The notes under the pieces: generated by a model
The model's database searches: none
Told to the model about the DNA's origin: nothing
The model's input: the letters and a program-made list of their open reading frames with translations, nothing else
Assembly: GCA_033485155.1 (NCBI GenBank)
Contig: JAWQJJ010000001.1
Location: 62,001-126,000, forward strand
DNA: 64,000 bases
Origin: Methanomassiliicoccus sp.
GTDB taxonomy: Archaea > Thermoplasmatota > Thermoplasmata > Methanomassiliicoccales > Methanomassiliicoccaceae
Direction: 5' to 3'
Made by a program: the position numbers and the translations under genes
In this document: positions 25,236 to 35,400 of the stretch, one piece after another
Layout: every line of letters begins with the position of its first letter
How positions within the stretch are numbered: the stretch's first letter is position 1

Positions 25236-25962
25236 CCTCGTCCATCTCCGCCACCATTGACTGGAAGCGGGCCATGGCAGCCTCCGCGTCCTTCCTCCGG
25301 CCCTTGATGATGACCCGGGTGCCGTCCGTCTTGCTGGGCAGCGAAGCGAGTTGCACCGGGAACTCCGCCACGATCAGCTCGAACAGCGGCTCGAGGAGCG
25401 ACTCCCCCCGGCTCACCTTGACATCCAGGTCGATCTCCCCGTTGCCCTCGATACGGGGCAGGATATGCTCGCGGAACATGGGCACCATCTCATCAGGGAA
25501 GCCGGGGAGCAGGAAGATGGTCATCTCGCCCTTCACCGCTTCTACCCCGCACGCCTGTCCGGTGATATTCTTCAGCGGCTTGGCTCCCGTTGGCACCCTG
25601 GCCATCCGGCGCAAGGCGTCGTTCATCATGATCGGTCGGCAGTGCATAAGGGTCAGGCCCTCGGCCAACGCCTTCTCCGCCCCCGCGTCGACCACCAGTT
25701 CGACCCCCAGGTAGCGGGCCAGGGCTTCCCTTGTGATGTCATCCAGCGTCGGTCCCAGTCCGCCGGTGACCACAAGGATGTTCACCCCCAGCTCGCGGGC
25801 GTGCTCGAACCCCTTGATGATATCGTCCTCGCGGTCGGCCAGCACCTCCAGTAGGTTGAGCCTCGCGCCCTTGCGGCGTATCATCTCGATCATCTCCCTG
25901 GGGTAGGGGTCGATCTCCCCGGTCAACAGCTCGTCGCCGATGTGCAGAATGCCGGTCCTCAT
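25222..25962 (-). CDS. CinA/MoaB-type molybdopterin-binding-domain protein
   Basis: This 246-residue protein has the N-terminal domain of the CinA family only: HIGDELLTGEI, then VTGGLGPTLDDITREALA and a late FLLPGFPDEM. The C-terminal deamidase domain of bacterial CinA is missing, as is usual in archaea. CinA-type domains of this form act as ADP-ribose pyrophosphatases in some bacteria; the archaeal role is uncertain. Its ATG overlaps the TGA of the upstream ABC permease (TGATG), so it is probably translated from the ABC transporter transcript. The frame extends to 26073, inside the permease, and was not used. Confidence 0.85.
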   Translation of the reverse strand: MRTGILHIGDELLTGEIDPYPREMIEMIRRKGARLNLLEVLADREDDIIKGFEHARELGVNILVVTGGLGPTLDDITREALARYLGVELVVDAGAEKALAEGLTLMHCRPIMMNDALRRMARVPTGAKPLKNITGQACGVEAVKGEMTIFLLPGFPDEMVPMFREHILPRIEGNGEIDLDVKVSRGESLLEPLFELIVAEFPVQLASLPSKTDGTRVIIKGRRKDAEAAMARFQSMVAEMDEASCR

Positions 25963-26825
25963 CACGCCGCCATATCTCTTCTCTGGAAAATAACTAGCGC
26001 CGCGGCGATGGTGATGACGGCGTAGATGATCATGACCAGGGCGGCGGTGCCCACGTCCGGGTAGTAGTTCCACACTTCGACGGTGCTTCCGGCGGCGCCC
26101 CCGCCGCCGAAGGCGCCCCCTGTAGGCAAGGTCAGCTGCTGATCTGTGGGGTAGGGGGTCTGCATGATGTAGGAGATGGCCTGGGCGGAGAAGGTCACCG
26201 AGAAAGCCGGCTTGGCCCCGGCGAACGACAGCACCCCGTCGAGGATGGGAAAGATCAGGAAGAGGATGGCGAAGGTGAACACCAGGGCCCCCGTCGCTCC
26301 CTTCATGACGGCGCTGACCAGGTACCCCACTCCCACCGCGGCCACGATGTACAACAGGGAAAGCCCGAACGACCTATAGGTGAGGTCGGAGAAGGTCTGG
26401 GAATGCCCGATAGTGAGGAGCGAGACCACGATGTAAAACACCGAGAGGACAAGGAACATGGTTATCAGCGAGGCCAGGAGCTTTCCGGTAAAGTACACCC
26501 ACCGCTTCACCGGGTTGGGAAACATCAGGTAGCCGGTGCGGCTCTGGAACTCTGACGCCAGCGAGTCACCGGCGAACAGGGTGGCCCCGACCACAATTAG
26601 CACGCTGGACCAAAGGAAGAACCGTTGTGCGAAGTAGGCGGGGTCCTTGGGGTACTCCTGACCCAGCGCAGGAGGGATGACAAGGATGAGGGCGACGATA
26701 AGTGCGGCCAGGGCGAGGATTCCCACCATGCGTGCGCTACGCACGTACTTATACAGCTCGTAGTAGGTCACGGTCATGACCTGCTGGCCATCCGAGGGCG
26801 GGCGGTCGAACACCTCGTTCATCAT
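25962..26825 (-). CDS. ABC-2 type exporter permease (copy A)
   Basis: This 287-residue membrane protein has about six hydrophobic segments and an N-terminal cytosolic start (VTYYELYKYVRSARMVGI). An internal GYLMFPNPVKRWVYFTGKLLAS segment is typical of NatB/ABC-2 permeases. A long external loop near 195-245 is glycine-rich (TGGAFGGGGAAGS). The last four residues of the preceding ATPase frame overlap its start, so the two form an ATPase-permease pair. It is paralogous to the permease at 27838-28704; both end in FxRR(D/E)MAA. The substrate is unknown. Confidence 0.87.
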   Translation of the reverse strand: MMNEVFDRPPSDGQQVMTVTYYELYKYVRSARMVGILALAALIVALILVIPPALGQEYPKDPAYFAQRFFLWSSVLIVVGATLFAGDSLASEFQSRTGYLMFPNPVKRWVYFTGKLLASLITMFLVLSVFYIVVSLLTIGHSQTFSDLTYRSFGLSLLYIVAAVGVGYLVSAVMKGATGALVFTFAILFLIFPILDGVLSFAGAKPAFSVTFSAQAISYIMQTPYPTDQQLTLPTGGAFGGGGAAGSTVEVWNYYPDVGTAALVMIIYAVITIAAALVIFQRRDMAA

Positions 26826-27769
26826 CTCGACTCCTTGATCAGTGACATGTACAATGCCTCCAGTGGGTTACCGGACTCGGTGAACGACGATACCTTCAGC
26901 CCTAGCTCCCGGATGTCGTCGAGCAGGTCGGCCTGTTCCTCCTCACGGCCCTTGAGCTTGACCATCACCACCTCCGGGGAGAGGCGCTCGACCTCCACCA
27001 CTCCGCTCAGCTGACCGATTCGCCTCAGTGCGGCGTCATCCGCAGGCCGCGGGAACCGAACCTCCAGCATCCGGCACCCCTCGTCCCTCAGGAGTTCGGA
27101 AACCTCCCCGCTGGCCAACAGCTTCCCGTGGTCGATGATGGCGACATGGTCGCACACCTCCTGCACCTCGTTGAGCAGGTGCGAGGACATGAACACCGTG
27201 TAGTTTTCCTTCTTCAGCTCCTTCAGTATGTTACGGACCTCGACCATGCCCCGGGGGTCCAGGCCGGAAGTCGGCTCGTCAAGGATCAGGACGTGGGGGC
27301 GGTGGAGCAGCGCCTGGGCTAGCGCCAACCGCTGCTTCATGCCCTTGGAGAACTTGCCGATGCGCTTGTCCGCCCACTCTGTCAGCAGAACCAGGTGAAG
27401 CAGCTCCCCACTGCGCTCGATGATCTTCTCCCGAGGCATGCCTCTCAGCCGCCCCAGGTACATGAGCGTCTGCGTCGGGGTCAGGTACGGGTAGAACTCC
27501 GGGGTCTCCACCACCGCACCGACGCCGGCCAGGGCGGTCTTGGGGTCCTTGGTCACGTCCACGCCGTTGAGGTACGCCTCACCGGAGGACGCGTCCAGGA
27601 GGTTGGTGAGGATCTTGATGGCCGTTGTCTTCCCCGCGCCGTTCGGCCCAAGAAAGCCGAGGAAGGTGTTGCGCTCCACCATCAGGCTCAGGGAATCGAC
27701 CGCCAAAAACCCGCTAAATTGCTTGGTTAAGTCTCGGATGACGATCGGCTGGGCCGCGCCAGGGGGCAT
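26822..27769 (-). CDS. ABC transporter ATPase (copy A)
   Basis: This 315-residue NatA/CcmA-like ATPase has Walker A GPNGAGKTT and a Q-loop-region VVETPEFYPYL. The signature is FSKGMKQRLALAQAL in place of LSGGQ, Walker B is HVLILDEPTSGLDP, and the switch histidine is in SSHLLNEV. The last 90 residues form a regulatory domain unlike that of copy B. Several blocks are identical at DNA level to copy B, including 110 bases at 27477-27586. It is followed, with a 4-base overlap, by permease copy A and then the CinA-type gene. Confidence 0.93.
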   Translation of the reverse strand: MPPGAAQPIVIRDLTKQFSGFLAVDSLSLMVERNTFLGFLGPNGAGKTTAIKILTNLLDASSGEAYLNGVDVTKDPKTALAGVGAVVETPEFYPYLTPTQTLMYLGRLRGMPREKIIERSGELLHLVLLTEWADKRIGKFSKGMKQRLALAQALLHRPHVLILDEPTSGLDPRGMVEVRNILKELKKENYTVFMSSHLLNEVQEVCDHVAIIDHGKLLASGEVSELLRDEGCRMLEVRFPRPADDAALRRIGQLSGVVEVERLSPEVVMVKLKGREEEQADLLDDIRELGLKVSSFTESGNPLEALYMSLIKESR

Positions 27770-27837
27770 GACGCTACTCTTTTGAGCGCTAGGGCTATGA
27801 ATGTTGCTGAAAATGAGAAAAGAGGGTGGAAGGGGTT

Positions 27838-28704
27838 TTACGCCGCCATCTCCCGGCGGCGGAAGAACAGGTACGCCAGGCCGATCGATGCCGCGGCGTA
27901 GACGACCATCACGGCTATGGACAGGTAGATCTCGGGGTAGAATACATGCATCGAGAACGTCGTCCCATCCCCTACGGGGATCGAACTAATGGTGTCCACC
28001 GGATAAGGATCGCTCATCACAGTGCTCAGGGTGCTTCCGGCAAAGTCGATCATGAACCACGGCTTGATTCCGCCCAGCGTCCCGATCAACGAGGTGATGA
28101 TGTCGAAGATCAGGAAGAAGAGGGCGAAAGTAAGGATCAGCGAGCCGGTCGACCCCTTCATGATCGAGCTGATCAGGAATGCTACCGCTATCGCCGAAAT
28201 TCCGTATAGCAGCGCAAGACCGAGCGATGCAAAGACCCTTGTAGACATGCCTCCACTGCCGAGCACGAGGCCACACACGATGGCGACCACGTAGTAGATG
28301 ACGAGCAGAAGGCTCATCGCTGCCACCGAGGAGGCGAGCTTGCCGCCCAGGATGCTGCTCTTCTTCACCGGGTTAGGGAACAGCAGGAAACCGGTACGGC
28401 CCTGGTATTCAGAGACGATGGCATCCCCGCCGAATAACGTGGCCCCCAGTATTATCAATATGCTGACGAATCCAACATACTCACTGATGACCCCGTCCAC
28501 GGTATACTTGTGGTCGCTTGTGCCGATCAGGACGGTGATGATCGCCAGCACCAGGACCTCGATGATCAGGATACCCAGCAACCGGCGGCTGCGCAGGTAC
28601 TTGAGGATATCGTACTTGGCTACGACCCCCACCTGCTGGAGGTCCGAGGGCAGGGCCCTCGAGCCGTTCCTCGTCGCATTGGCGTTAGCTTCCATCTTGC
28701 TCAC
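27838..28704 (-). CDS. ABC-2 type exporter permease (copy B)
   Basis: This 288-residue paralogue of copy A has six predicted membrane segments, the segment GRTGFLLFPNPVKKSSILGGKLASS, and the same C-terminal RREMAA. An N-terminal stretch of about 20 polar residues precedes VVAKYDILKYLRSRRLLG. It overlaps the ATPase copy B by 4 bases. A 68-base gap separates it from the ATPase of copy A, so both pairs may be one transcript of about 4.4 kb. Confidence 0.87.
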   Translation of the reverse strand: MSKMEANANATRNGSRALPSDLQQVGVVAKYDILKYLRSRRLLGILIIEVLVLAIITVLIGTSDHKYTVDGVISEYVGFVSILIILGATLFGGDAIVSEYQGRTGFLLFPNPVKKSSILGGKLASSVAAMSLLLVIYYVVAIVCGLVLGSGGMSTRVFASLGLALLYGISAIAVAFLISSIMKGSTGSLILTFALFFLIFDIITSLIGTLGGIKPWFMIDFAGSTLSTVMSDPYPVDTISSIPVGDGTTFSMHVFYPEIYLSIAVMVVYAAASIGLAYLFFRRREMAA

Positions 28705-29636
28705 CTCGACTCCTTGATAAGGGACATGTATAGCGTTTCCAGCGCCAGGCCCGATTCCTTGTACGATACTACGCTCAGACCGAGCGCCTGCAGATCGGTG
28801 AGGGTCTTGCTCTGCGCCTCGTTCCCGCCGTTCAACGAGAACATGAACTGGTTCTCCCCAGCCGCCCTAATCTCGGCGATTCCATCAAGCTTGGACACCT
28901 TGTTGAGCAGCTCTCCAGAGACCTTCTGCAGCGTGTGCACCTCGATCCTGCGGACCGTGGTCTGTCCGACCAGATCGGCGACCGAGCCGGACCTGAGCAG
29001 CTTTCCACGATTGATCAGCGCGACGTCGGTGCACACCTCCTGCACCTCGTTGAGCAGGTGCGAGGACATGAACACCGTGTAGTCGGCTTTCTTCAGCTCC
29101 ATGAGGATCTCCCGGACCTCGACCATGCCCCGGGGGTCCAGGCCGGAGGTCGGCTCGTCAAGGATGATCACCGGCGGCTCGTGCAGGATCGCTTGAGCGA
29201 TGGCGATGCGCTGCTTCATGCCCTTGGAGAACTTGCCGATGCGCTTGTCCGCCCACTCGGTCATCTTGACCGTCTCCAGGACCTCCTTGCTCCGCCGATC
29301 GATCTCCTCCTTGCTCATCCCTCGGAGCTCGCCCAGGTAGGCGAGCGTCTCCCGGGGGGTCAGGTACGGGTAGAACTCCGGGGTCTCCACCACCGCACCG
29401 ACGCCGGCCAGGGCGGTCTTGGGGTCCTTGGTCACGTCCACGCCGTTGAGGTACGCCTCACCGGAAGTGGCGGACAGCATGTTGGTCAATATCTTTATGC
29501 TGGTGGTCTTCCCCGCCCCGTTGGGGCCGAGGAAGCCCATGAACGACCTTCGGGGGACGGTCAGGCTTAGATCGTCCACGGCCATGAAGCCCCCGAAATC
29601 CTTGGTCAGCTTGTTGATGACGATAGGTTCGGTCAT
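28701..29636 (-). CDS. ABC transporter ATPase (copy B)
   Basis: This 311-residue paralogue of copy A has Walker A GPNGAGKTT, signature FSKGMKQRIAIAQA, Walker B PVIILDEPTSGLDP and the switch SSHLLNEVQEV. ATG 29636 (MTEPIVINKLTKDFGG) is the family-like start; the frame is open ten codons further to 29666. The N-terminal two thirds are close to copy A, with identical DNA blocks, while the C-terminal third diverges. This is the first gene of the four- or five-gene export cluster. Confidence 0.93.
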   Translation of the reverse strand: MTEPIVINKLTKDFGGFMAVDDLSLTVPRRSFMGFLGPNGAGKTTSIKILTNMLSATSGEAYLNGVDVTKDPKTALAGVGAVVETPEFYPYLTPRETLAYLGELRGMSKEEIDRRSKEVLETVKMTEWADKRIGKFSKGMKQRIAIAQAILHEPPVIILDEPTSGLDPRGMVEVREILMELKKADYTVFMSSHLLNEVQEVCTDVALINRGKLLRSGSVADLVGQTTVRRIEVHTLQKVSGELLNKVSKLDGIAEIRAAGENQFMFSLNGGNEAQSKTLTDLQALGLSVVSYKESGLALETLYMSLIKESR

Positions 29637-29778
29637 TGTATCCCATCCGGGAACTAGGTCGTGCACCGGCCTTCATGGATATTAATCATTCGTGGAGATA
29701 TTTTTACAATGAGGATATCCAGGACGTTCAATGCTCCCGGCGTACAAGTGATATAGCCGGCGGAGGATATGGCGCCTG

Positions 29779-30636
29779 ATGGACCTCGAGAGCGTGGTGG
29801 AAGGAGCGGTGGTGAGCATGCTGAGAGAGGCGGTCACCACCCTCCCGGCGGACGTCGAGGCCGCGCTACGCGCGGCCGAGAGGAAGGAGACCAGTGATAT
29901 CGCCCGGGTGCAGCTGCGGACCATCCTGAACAACGTCGAGGAGGCGAGGCAGCGCTCCGTCCCCTTGTGCCAGGACACCGGCGTCCCGGTGTTCTTCGTC
30001 TCCGGGGCGATGTTCCCGGGCCTGGAGAATGGAATCCGTCGAGGATTGGCCAGGGCGACCGCGGAGATCCCGCTTAGGCCGAACGCGGTGCATCCCCTGA
30101 CCCGGCGGAACCCTGGTGACAATCTCGGCTCCGGATCGCCGCGCATAGTGTATCATCCCACTGGCGACATGCACACCGACATCACGGTCATGCCCAAGGG
30201 TGCAGGGTCGGAGAACATGTCCGCCCTCGCCATGCTCACCCCGGCGCAGGGCCTCAAGGGGGTCAAGGCCTTTGTGCTGGACACCGTGGTCCGGGCCGGT
30301 GGTCGCCCCTGCCCCCCCACCATCGTGGGGGTGGGCATTGGAGGCACCGCGGACCAGGCCGCCGAGCTGGCCAAGGAGGCTTTGCTCCGCCCGTTGGATG
30401 TCGCCAACAAGGATGCGCAGCTCGATGCGCTGGAGCGAGAGCTCACGGGTGCGCTCAACGATATGGGCGTCGGTCCGATGGGGCTGGGGGGTCGCACAAC
30501 CGTGCTGGGGGTGAGATGCGGGATGGCCTTCTGCCATACCGCCTCGCTGCCGGTGGCGGTGAACCTCCAGTGCTGGGCCGCCCGGAGGACGTCGATGAGG
30601 GTATTCCCGGACGGCAGGACGGAGAGGATGCCATGA
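29779..30636 (+). CDS. fumA: Fumarate hydratase class I, alpha subunit
   Basis: This 285-residue N-terminal subunit of the two-subunit iron-sulfur fumarase interconverts fumarate and malate. Cluster-ligand cysteines are visible in VPLCQDTGVP (C64), GGRPCPPTIVGVG and FCHTASLPVAVN. GSGSPRIV and MPKGAGSENMS are the other signatures. Tartrate dehydratase alpha is a close relative, but the fumarase reading suits an archaeal partial citric acid cycle. It overlaps the beta subunit gene by 4 bases (ATGA at 30633). Confidence 0.92.
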   Translation: MDLESVVEGAVVSMLREAVTTLPADVEAALRAAERKETSDIARVQLRTILNNVEEARQRSVPLCQDTGVPVFFVSGAMFPGLENGIRRGLARATAEIPLRPNAVHPLTRRNPGDNLGSGSPRIVYHPTGDMHTDITVMPKGAGSENMSALAMLTPAQGLKGVKAFVLDTVVRAGGRPCPPTIVGVGIGGTADQAAELAKEALLRPLDVANKDAQLDALERELTGALNDMGVGPMGLGGRTTVLGVRCGMAFCHTASLPVAVNLQCWAARRTSMRVFPDGRTERMP

Positions 30637-31223
30637 ACCTGAGGACGCCATTGTCCGAGATCGATGTACGGTCGCTCCACCTGGGACAGGAGGTGCTGAT
30701 CGACGGCACCGTGCATATAGGCAGGGACGAGGTCCATCTCCGCGCCCTGGAGATGAGGGAGCAGGGGAAAGTGATACCATTCAACATGAGCGGGGGGGTT
30801 CTGTACCACTGCGGCCCCATCGCCCGGAAAAAGGACGATGGCTGGGAGATCCTCGCCGCCGGGCCCACCACCTCGGCCCGTATGAACTCTCTGGAGCCGC
30901 AGTTCATTCACGAGTTCGGGGTACGGGCCATCATCGGCAAGGGGGGGATGTCGAAGCCCACCCTGGAGGCGATGCGGGAGCACGGGTGCGTCTACCTCGC
31001 CTTCACTGGTGGGGCAGCGGTCCTCGCCGCCCGGGGTATCCGTCGGGTGGAGCGCGTGGAATGGCTGGATCTGGGCATGCCGGAGGCGCTATGGGTGGTA
31101 GAAACGAGGGACCTGGGGCCCCTGGTGGTGGCCATGGACGCCCACGGCAACTCGCTATACGACTCCGTCAATGAGGAGGCGGAGAGGAATCTGGCCCGAA
31201 AGAAGAGGGACCTAGGGCTCTGA
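30633..31223 (+). CDS. fumB: Fumarate hydratase class I, beta subunit
   Basis: This 196-residue C-terminal subunit starts at MNLRTPLSEIDVRSLHLG. Signatures are the NMSGGVLYHCGPIA-like substrate loop and GPTTSARMNSL. GKGGMS and the GCVYLAFTGGAAVLAA region follow, with a late MDAHGNSLYD. The frame extends upstream to 30516, inside the alpha gene; the ATGA overlap marks the true start. The 3' end overlaps the convergent repeat protein by 12 bases. Confidence 0.92.
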   Translation: MNLRTPLSEIDVRSLHLGQEVLIDGTVHIGRDEVHLRALEMREQGKVIPFNMSGGVLYHCGPIARKKDDGWEILAAGPTTSARMNSLEPQFIHEFGVRAIIGKGGMSKPTLEAMREHGCVYLAFTGGAAVLAARGIRRVERVEWLDLGMPEALWVVETRDLGPLVVAMDAHGNSLYDSVNEEAERNLARKKRDLGL

Positions 31224-32243
31224 CTTCTCCTTGGTTCCGGGCTTCTCCTCCTCTTCCTTCGCCAGAAGGTCGGGGTTGGACTTGATGCGCTGCCTTAGTA
31301 TCAGCGAAGCCAGCGTCAACATGAGCGCCAGCCCCAGCCCCAAGATCATCATCGAGTGCGACAGGTCGTAGTCCAGAACGAAACCGGAGTTGCCGGGCAG
31401 GGTGTTGCGCTTCATCGAGAAGTCCGCCGCCAGCCCCTTCAGCGGCTCCATGGTGATCTTCTTCTCGCTAGTGACATATCCGTCCTTGCTCAGGTACATT
31501 ATGTAGTCGCCCGGAGACACCTGGCTGAAGGAGTAATTGCCGCCCGCGTCGGTGACCGTCACGAGGTCCGCGCCCTCCTCCGGGGTAAGGACCACCTTTA
31601 CCCCTTCCAGCGGGTCACCGTTGAAGGTCACCCGCCCGCTAAGCTTGGCGTACTGTACCGTCGTCTCCGCCAGGGTGAAGGAGACCTCCTCCACGCTTCC
31701 CTTGACCAGCGTCACCAGCTCGCTGTGGTACGAGGTGTTGTAGCCTTCCTTGGACGCGGAGACCATGTAGGTGCCCGGGGTGACATTATCGATCCGGTAA
31801 GTACCCAGGGGGGCGGAGGACACCGTGGAGAAGGAGGCGTTGACCCCGGTCAAGGTGACCAGCACCCCCGCCAGAGTGGTGTTGCCGTCGGTGACCTGGC
31901 CAGTGACCGTCCCCAGCACCTCGTACATAGTGAAGTCGATGTTGGCGCTCGTCCGGTCGACGCCCGCGTAGGTGACATTGGCCCGATAGCCGTTGTAGGT
32001 GGCCGTGACCGAGTAATTACCAGGGGCGGTAGAGTGACTGAAGCGGCCGCTGGTGTCGGTGGTCACGATGTGCGTATCGTCGCTGGTGAGGTTGCGTATG
32101 GTGATCGTGACCCCCGACAGGGCGACGCCGCTGATGTTGGTGACCTTTCCGGAGATGGTTAAGGTGTCCGCCGCCTGTGCGGACCCTGCCAGGAGCGCGA
32201 TGCTCACGAGCATGAACGCTAGGACCAGGGCGGGCCATCTCAT
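31212..32243 (-). CDS. Membrane-anchored carboxypeptidase-regulatory-like repeat protein
   Basis: This 343-residue exported protein begins with a signal peptide (RWPALVLAFMLVSIALLAGSAQA). Three beta-sandwich repeats of the CarboxypepD_reg type follow, near residues 26-108, 109-200 and 203-285. Each has the pattern (S/T)GxVT, a VTxTG/S strand and a PGxYxVxxxxxGY strand. One membrane helix (about 297-320) and a short charged cytosolic tail (KEEEEKPGTKEKSEP) end the protein. It is likely a cell-surface structural or adhesion protein. No catalytic residues are seen. Confidence 0.83.
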   Translation of the reverse strand: MRWPALVLAFMLVSIALLAGSAQAADTLTISGKVTNISGVALSGVTITIRNLTSDDTHIVTTDTSGRFSHSTAPGNYSVTATYNGYRANVTYAGVDRTSANIDFTMYEVLGTVTGQVTDGNTTLAGVLVTLTGVNASFSTVSSAPLGTYRIDNVTPGTYMVSASKEGYNTSYHSELVTLVKGSVEEVSFTLAETTVQYAKLSGRVTFNGDPLEGVKVVLTPEEGADLVTVTDAGGNYSFSQVSPGDYIMYLSKDGYVTSEKKITMEPLKGLAADFSMKRNTLPGNSGFVLDYDLSHSMMILGLGLALMLTLASLILRQRIKSNPDLLAKEEEEKPGTKEKSEP

Positions 32244-32440
32244 ATTTTCGCGAACGCCCTCCTCGCTAATAACTTTTTTCGGCTGGAGATGCGGATCGAG
32301 AAGTGCCTGGCAGTCGTTCGGGGGTTAAAACCGGATTCCGCATGGGTGTCTTGTCAGGGGAAGGTACTTTCGAACCTCTTCCCGAAACCATATAATACGA
32401 GTATGGGGAATCGAGCATGATTTCAAAGGGAGCCTAACGG
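32244..32440. promoter_or_regulatory. Divergent promoter region before the Lhr-type helicase
   Basis: This 197-base gap holds AACTTTTTTCGG close to the repeat-protein start and, on the plus strand, a TATA element (CATATAATACG, 32389-32399). A six-codon frame, MISKGA-stop, starts at 32417 and ends four bases before the helicase ATG. AAAGGGAG inside it could be the Shine-Dalgarno for the helicase. Nothing else is recognised. Confidence 0.45.
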
Positions 32441-35400
32441 ATGCACAAGGTAACTAGACGTTACAAGAAGGATGAGGTCGTGTCTCTCCTGGATCCCCTC
32501 ATCGCCAAGTGGTTCAACGGGAAGTTCAAGGACTTCACCGAGCCCCAGTCCTATGCCATTCCCCTTATCCACGACCGTCAGAGCGTTCTGGTGTCCTCGC
32601 CCACGGGGTCGGGGAAGACGCTGACGGCATTCACTTCCATCATCAACGAGCTATTCAAGTACTCCAAGGAGGGGATGCTGGAGGACCGCGTGTATGCTGT
32701 CTACATCTCCCCGCTCAAGGCGCTGGCCAACGATATCAACCGCAACCTCGAGGAGCCGCTGCGGGAGATGAGGGAGGTCGCCGAGCGGGAGGGCGAGGTG
32801 TTCCCCGAGATCCGGGTCGGGGTACGCACCGGGGATACCTCCCAGAGCGAGAGGCAGAAGATGCTGCGGAAGCCGCCCCACATTCTCATTACTACTCCAG
32901 AATCGCTGGCCCTGGTCCTGGCCGCCCCCAAGTTCCGAGAGAAGCTGTCCCAGGTCGAGTACGTCATCCTGGATGAGATCCATGAGGTATGCGACTCCAA
33001 GCGTGGGGTGTTCCTGTCCCTGACCCTTGAGAGGCTGCAGGAGATGTGCCCCCGCCGGTTCGTGCGGGTCGGCCTGTCCGCCACTCTGGCCCCCATACAG
33101 GACGTCGCCGAGTACCTGGTGGGGTACCAGGACGGGAAGCCGAGGGACGTCAACGTGGTGGAGATCATCCGCCAGCGGGACCTCGACATCCGGGTAGAGT
33201 GCCCGACCGACGATATGACCGCCCTGCCCTACGAGATCGTCAACTCCAAGATGTATGATCAGCTGTACGAGATGATCCAGGAGCATCGCACCACCATCGT
33301 GTTCACCAACACCCGGTCGGGTACCGAGCACGTGGTCTACAAGCTCAAGGAGCGTGGGCTGGAGAGCATCGAGGCCCACCATGGTTCGCTGGCCAAGGAG
33401 ATCAGGCTGGACGTCGAGGAGCGGCTGAAAAAGGGAGAGCTGAAGTGCGTGGTGTCCTCGACCTCCCTGGAACTGGGCATCGACATCGGGTTCGTGGACC
33501 TAGTGGTGCAGATCGGGTCCCCGAAATCGGTGGCCAAAGGGCTGCAGAGGATCGGCCGGAGCGGCCACGGCCATGGGCTGACCTCCAAGGGCCGAATGCT
33601 GGTGTTCGACAAGGACGACCTGGTGGAATGCGCGGTGCTGTGCCGTGCGGCGCACCACAAGCACATTGACCGCGTGTCCATCTCCGAGAACTGCCTGGAC
33701 GTGCTTTCGCAAAGCCTCGTGGGCATGTCTCTGGAACAGCGCTGGGACGTCAGCAAGGCGCTCGAGGTCGTACGCCGCTCGTACTGCTTCCGGAACCTCG
33801 GGGAGAAGCAGTTCCTCGAGGTGCTGAAGTACCTAGGAAGCAAGGACGCCTTCGAGGGTGTGTATCCAAAGCTGTGGTACGACGAGGAGGAGCGCCGCTT
33901 CGGCCGGCGGGCCGGATCGCGGATGATCTACTTCCTCAACCTCGGAACGATTCCCGAGGAGGCAAACTATAAGGTATTCACCGAGAAGGGCGGGCTCATC
34001 GGCGACCTTACGGAGAAGTTCGTCGAGCGGCTGTCGCCCCGCGACGTCTTCGTTCTCGGCGGTAAATCTTACGAGTACGTGAGGACCAAGGGCATGAAGG
34101 CCTTCGTTCGGGAAGCTTCCGGTCGGAAGCCGACCGTGCCGACCTGGAGCGGGGAGATGCTGCCGCGCTCCTTCGATCTCTCGATGAACATCGCCACCTT
34201 CCGCCGGGAACTGATGGAGAGGCTGGATCAGAATGATGATGACATCATCGCCTGGCTATGCTCTTTCGGCATCGACCGAGGCTCCGCCAGGTCGATCCTG
34301 TCGTACTTCCGAGAGCAGAAGGCAGCCTGTGACTTCATCCCCAACGACCACGAGCTGGCGATCGAGGGGTACATCGACCTCAGCGGCAACCACAACATCA
34401 TCTTCCACTTCCCCTTCGGACGTCGGGTCAACGACGCACTGTCCCGCGCGTACGCCTTCATGATGACCCAGCGCCTGGGGAGCAACGTCTCGGTATCGGT
34501 GACCGACGACACTTTCATGGTATCGTCGCCCAAGCCCATCGAGATCAGGGGCCTGGAGAGGATCCTCAGCTCCGCGAGCCTCGAGGACGTGCTCATGAGG
34601 GCGGTCAAGGATTCCGAGTTGTTCAAGCAGAGGTTCCGTCACACCGCGTCCAGGAGTTTCATGATCCTCCGCAACTATAAGGGCCGTGAGGTTTCGGTGG
34701 GCCGGCAGCAGGTGCGGTCGACCTACCTGCTGGAGACGCTCGGCAACATGGACGGCGTGCCGGTGATCGATGAGACCTATCGCGAGATCATGGAGGATGT
34801 AATGGACATCAAGAACGCCCAGGCGGTCCTCCGGTCCGTCGAGAGCGGGGAGATCAAGGTCCGCGCCATTGATTACACCTCCACACCCTCCCCCTTCGCC
34901 CACAACGCCATACTGGCGGGCATATCGGACATGGTGCTCATGGAGGATCGCGGGGCGCTGCTCCGCGAGCTTCACCGCAGGGTGCTGTCCAAGGTCATGG
35001 GCTCCGATCTCTCGGAGTTCGAGTTCACCGAGGACCGCGTGCTGCCGTACTTCAGGCAGCGCATCGGGTTCGTCAACTCCAAGGACGATCTCTTGGCGCT
35101 CATCCGCCGGGCCGGCCCCATCAGGGTGTTGAAGGAGAAGGGGAGGAGCGTGTATCCCTACACTATCGCCTCCCGTGAATCGGTGGACTCCTGGTCCGCG
35201 GAACTGGTCCACGAGGGCGCAATCGCCTCCGTGTACATCGACGACGCCTACTTCGTCGCCTCCGAGGACCTCCCGGCATACCACGCGGTCCTGGCCAAGG
35301 ACCGCCGGCTGGGAGAGCTGGAGGAGAAAGTGCTGGCCGAGACCGGCGAGGCGAAGAGCCCCCAGGAGCTGGCGGCCGCGCTGGAAACACCGGGGGACAA

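Noticed and set aside
25222-29666. Insertion sequence or transposon around the duplicated ABC genes
   Set aside because: No transposase, terminal inverted repeats or target duplication are seen; identity is limited to blocks inside the ATPase genes, which fits gene conversion.
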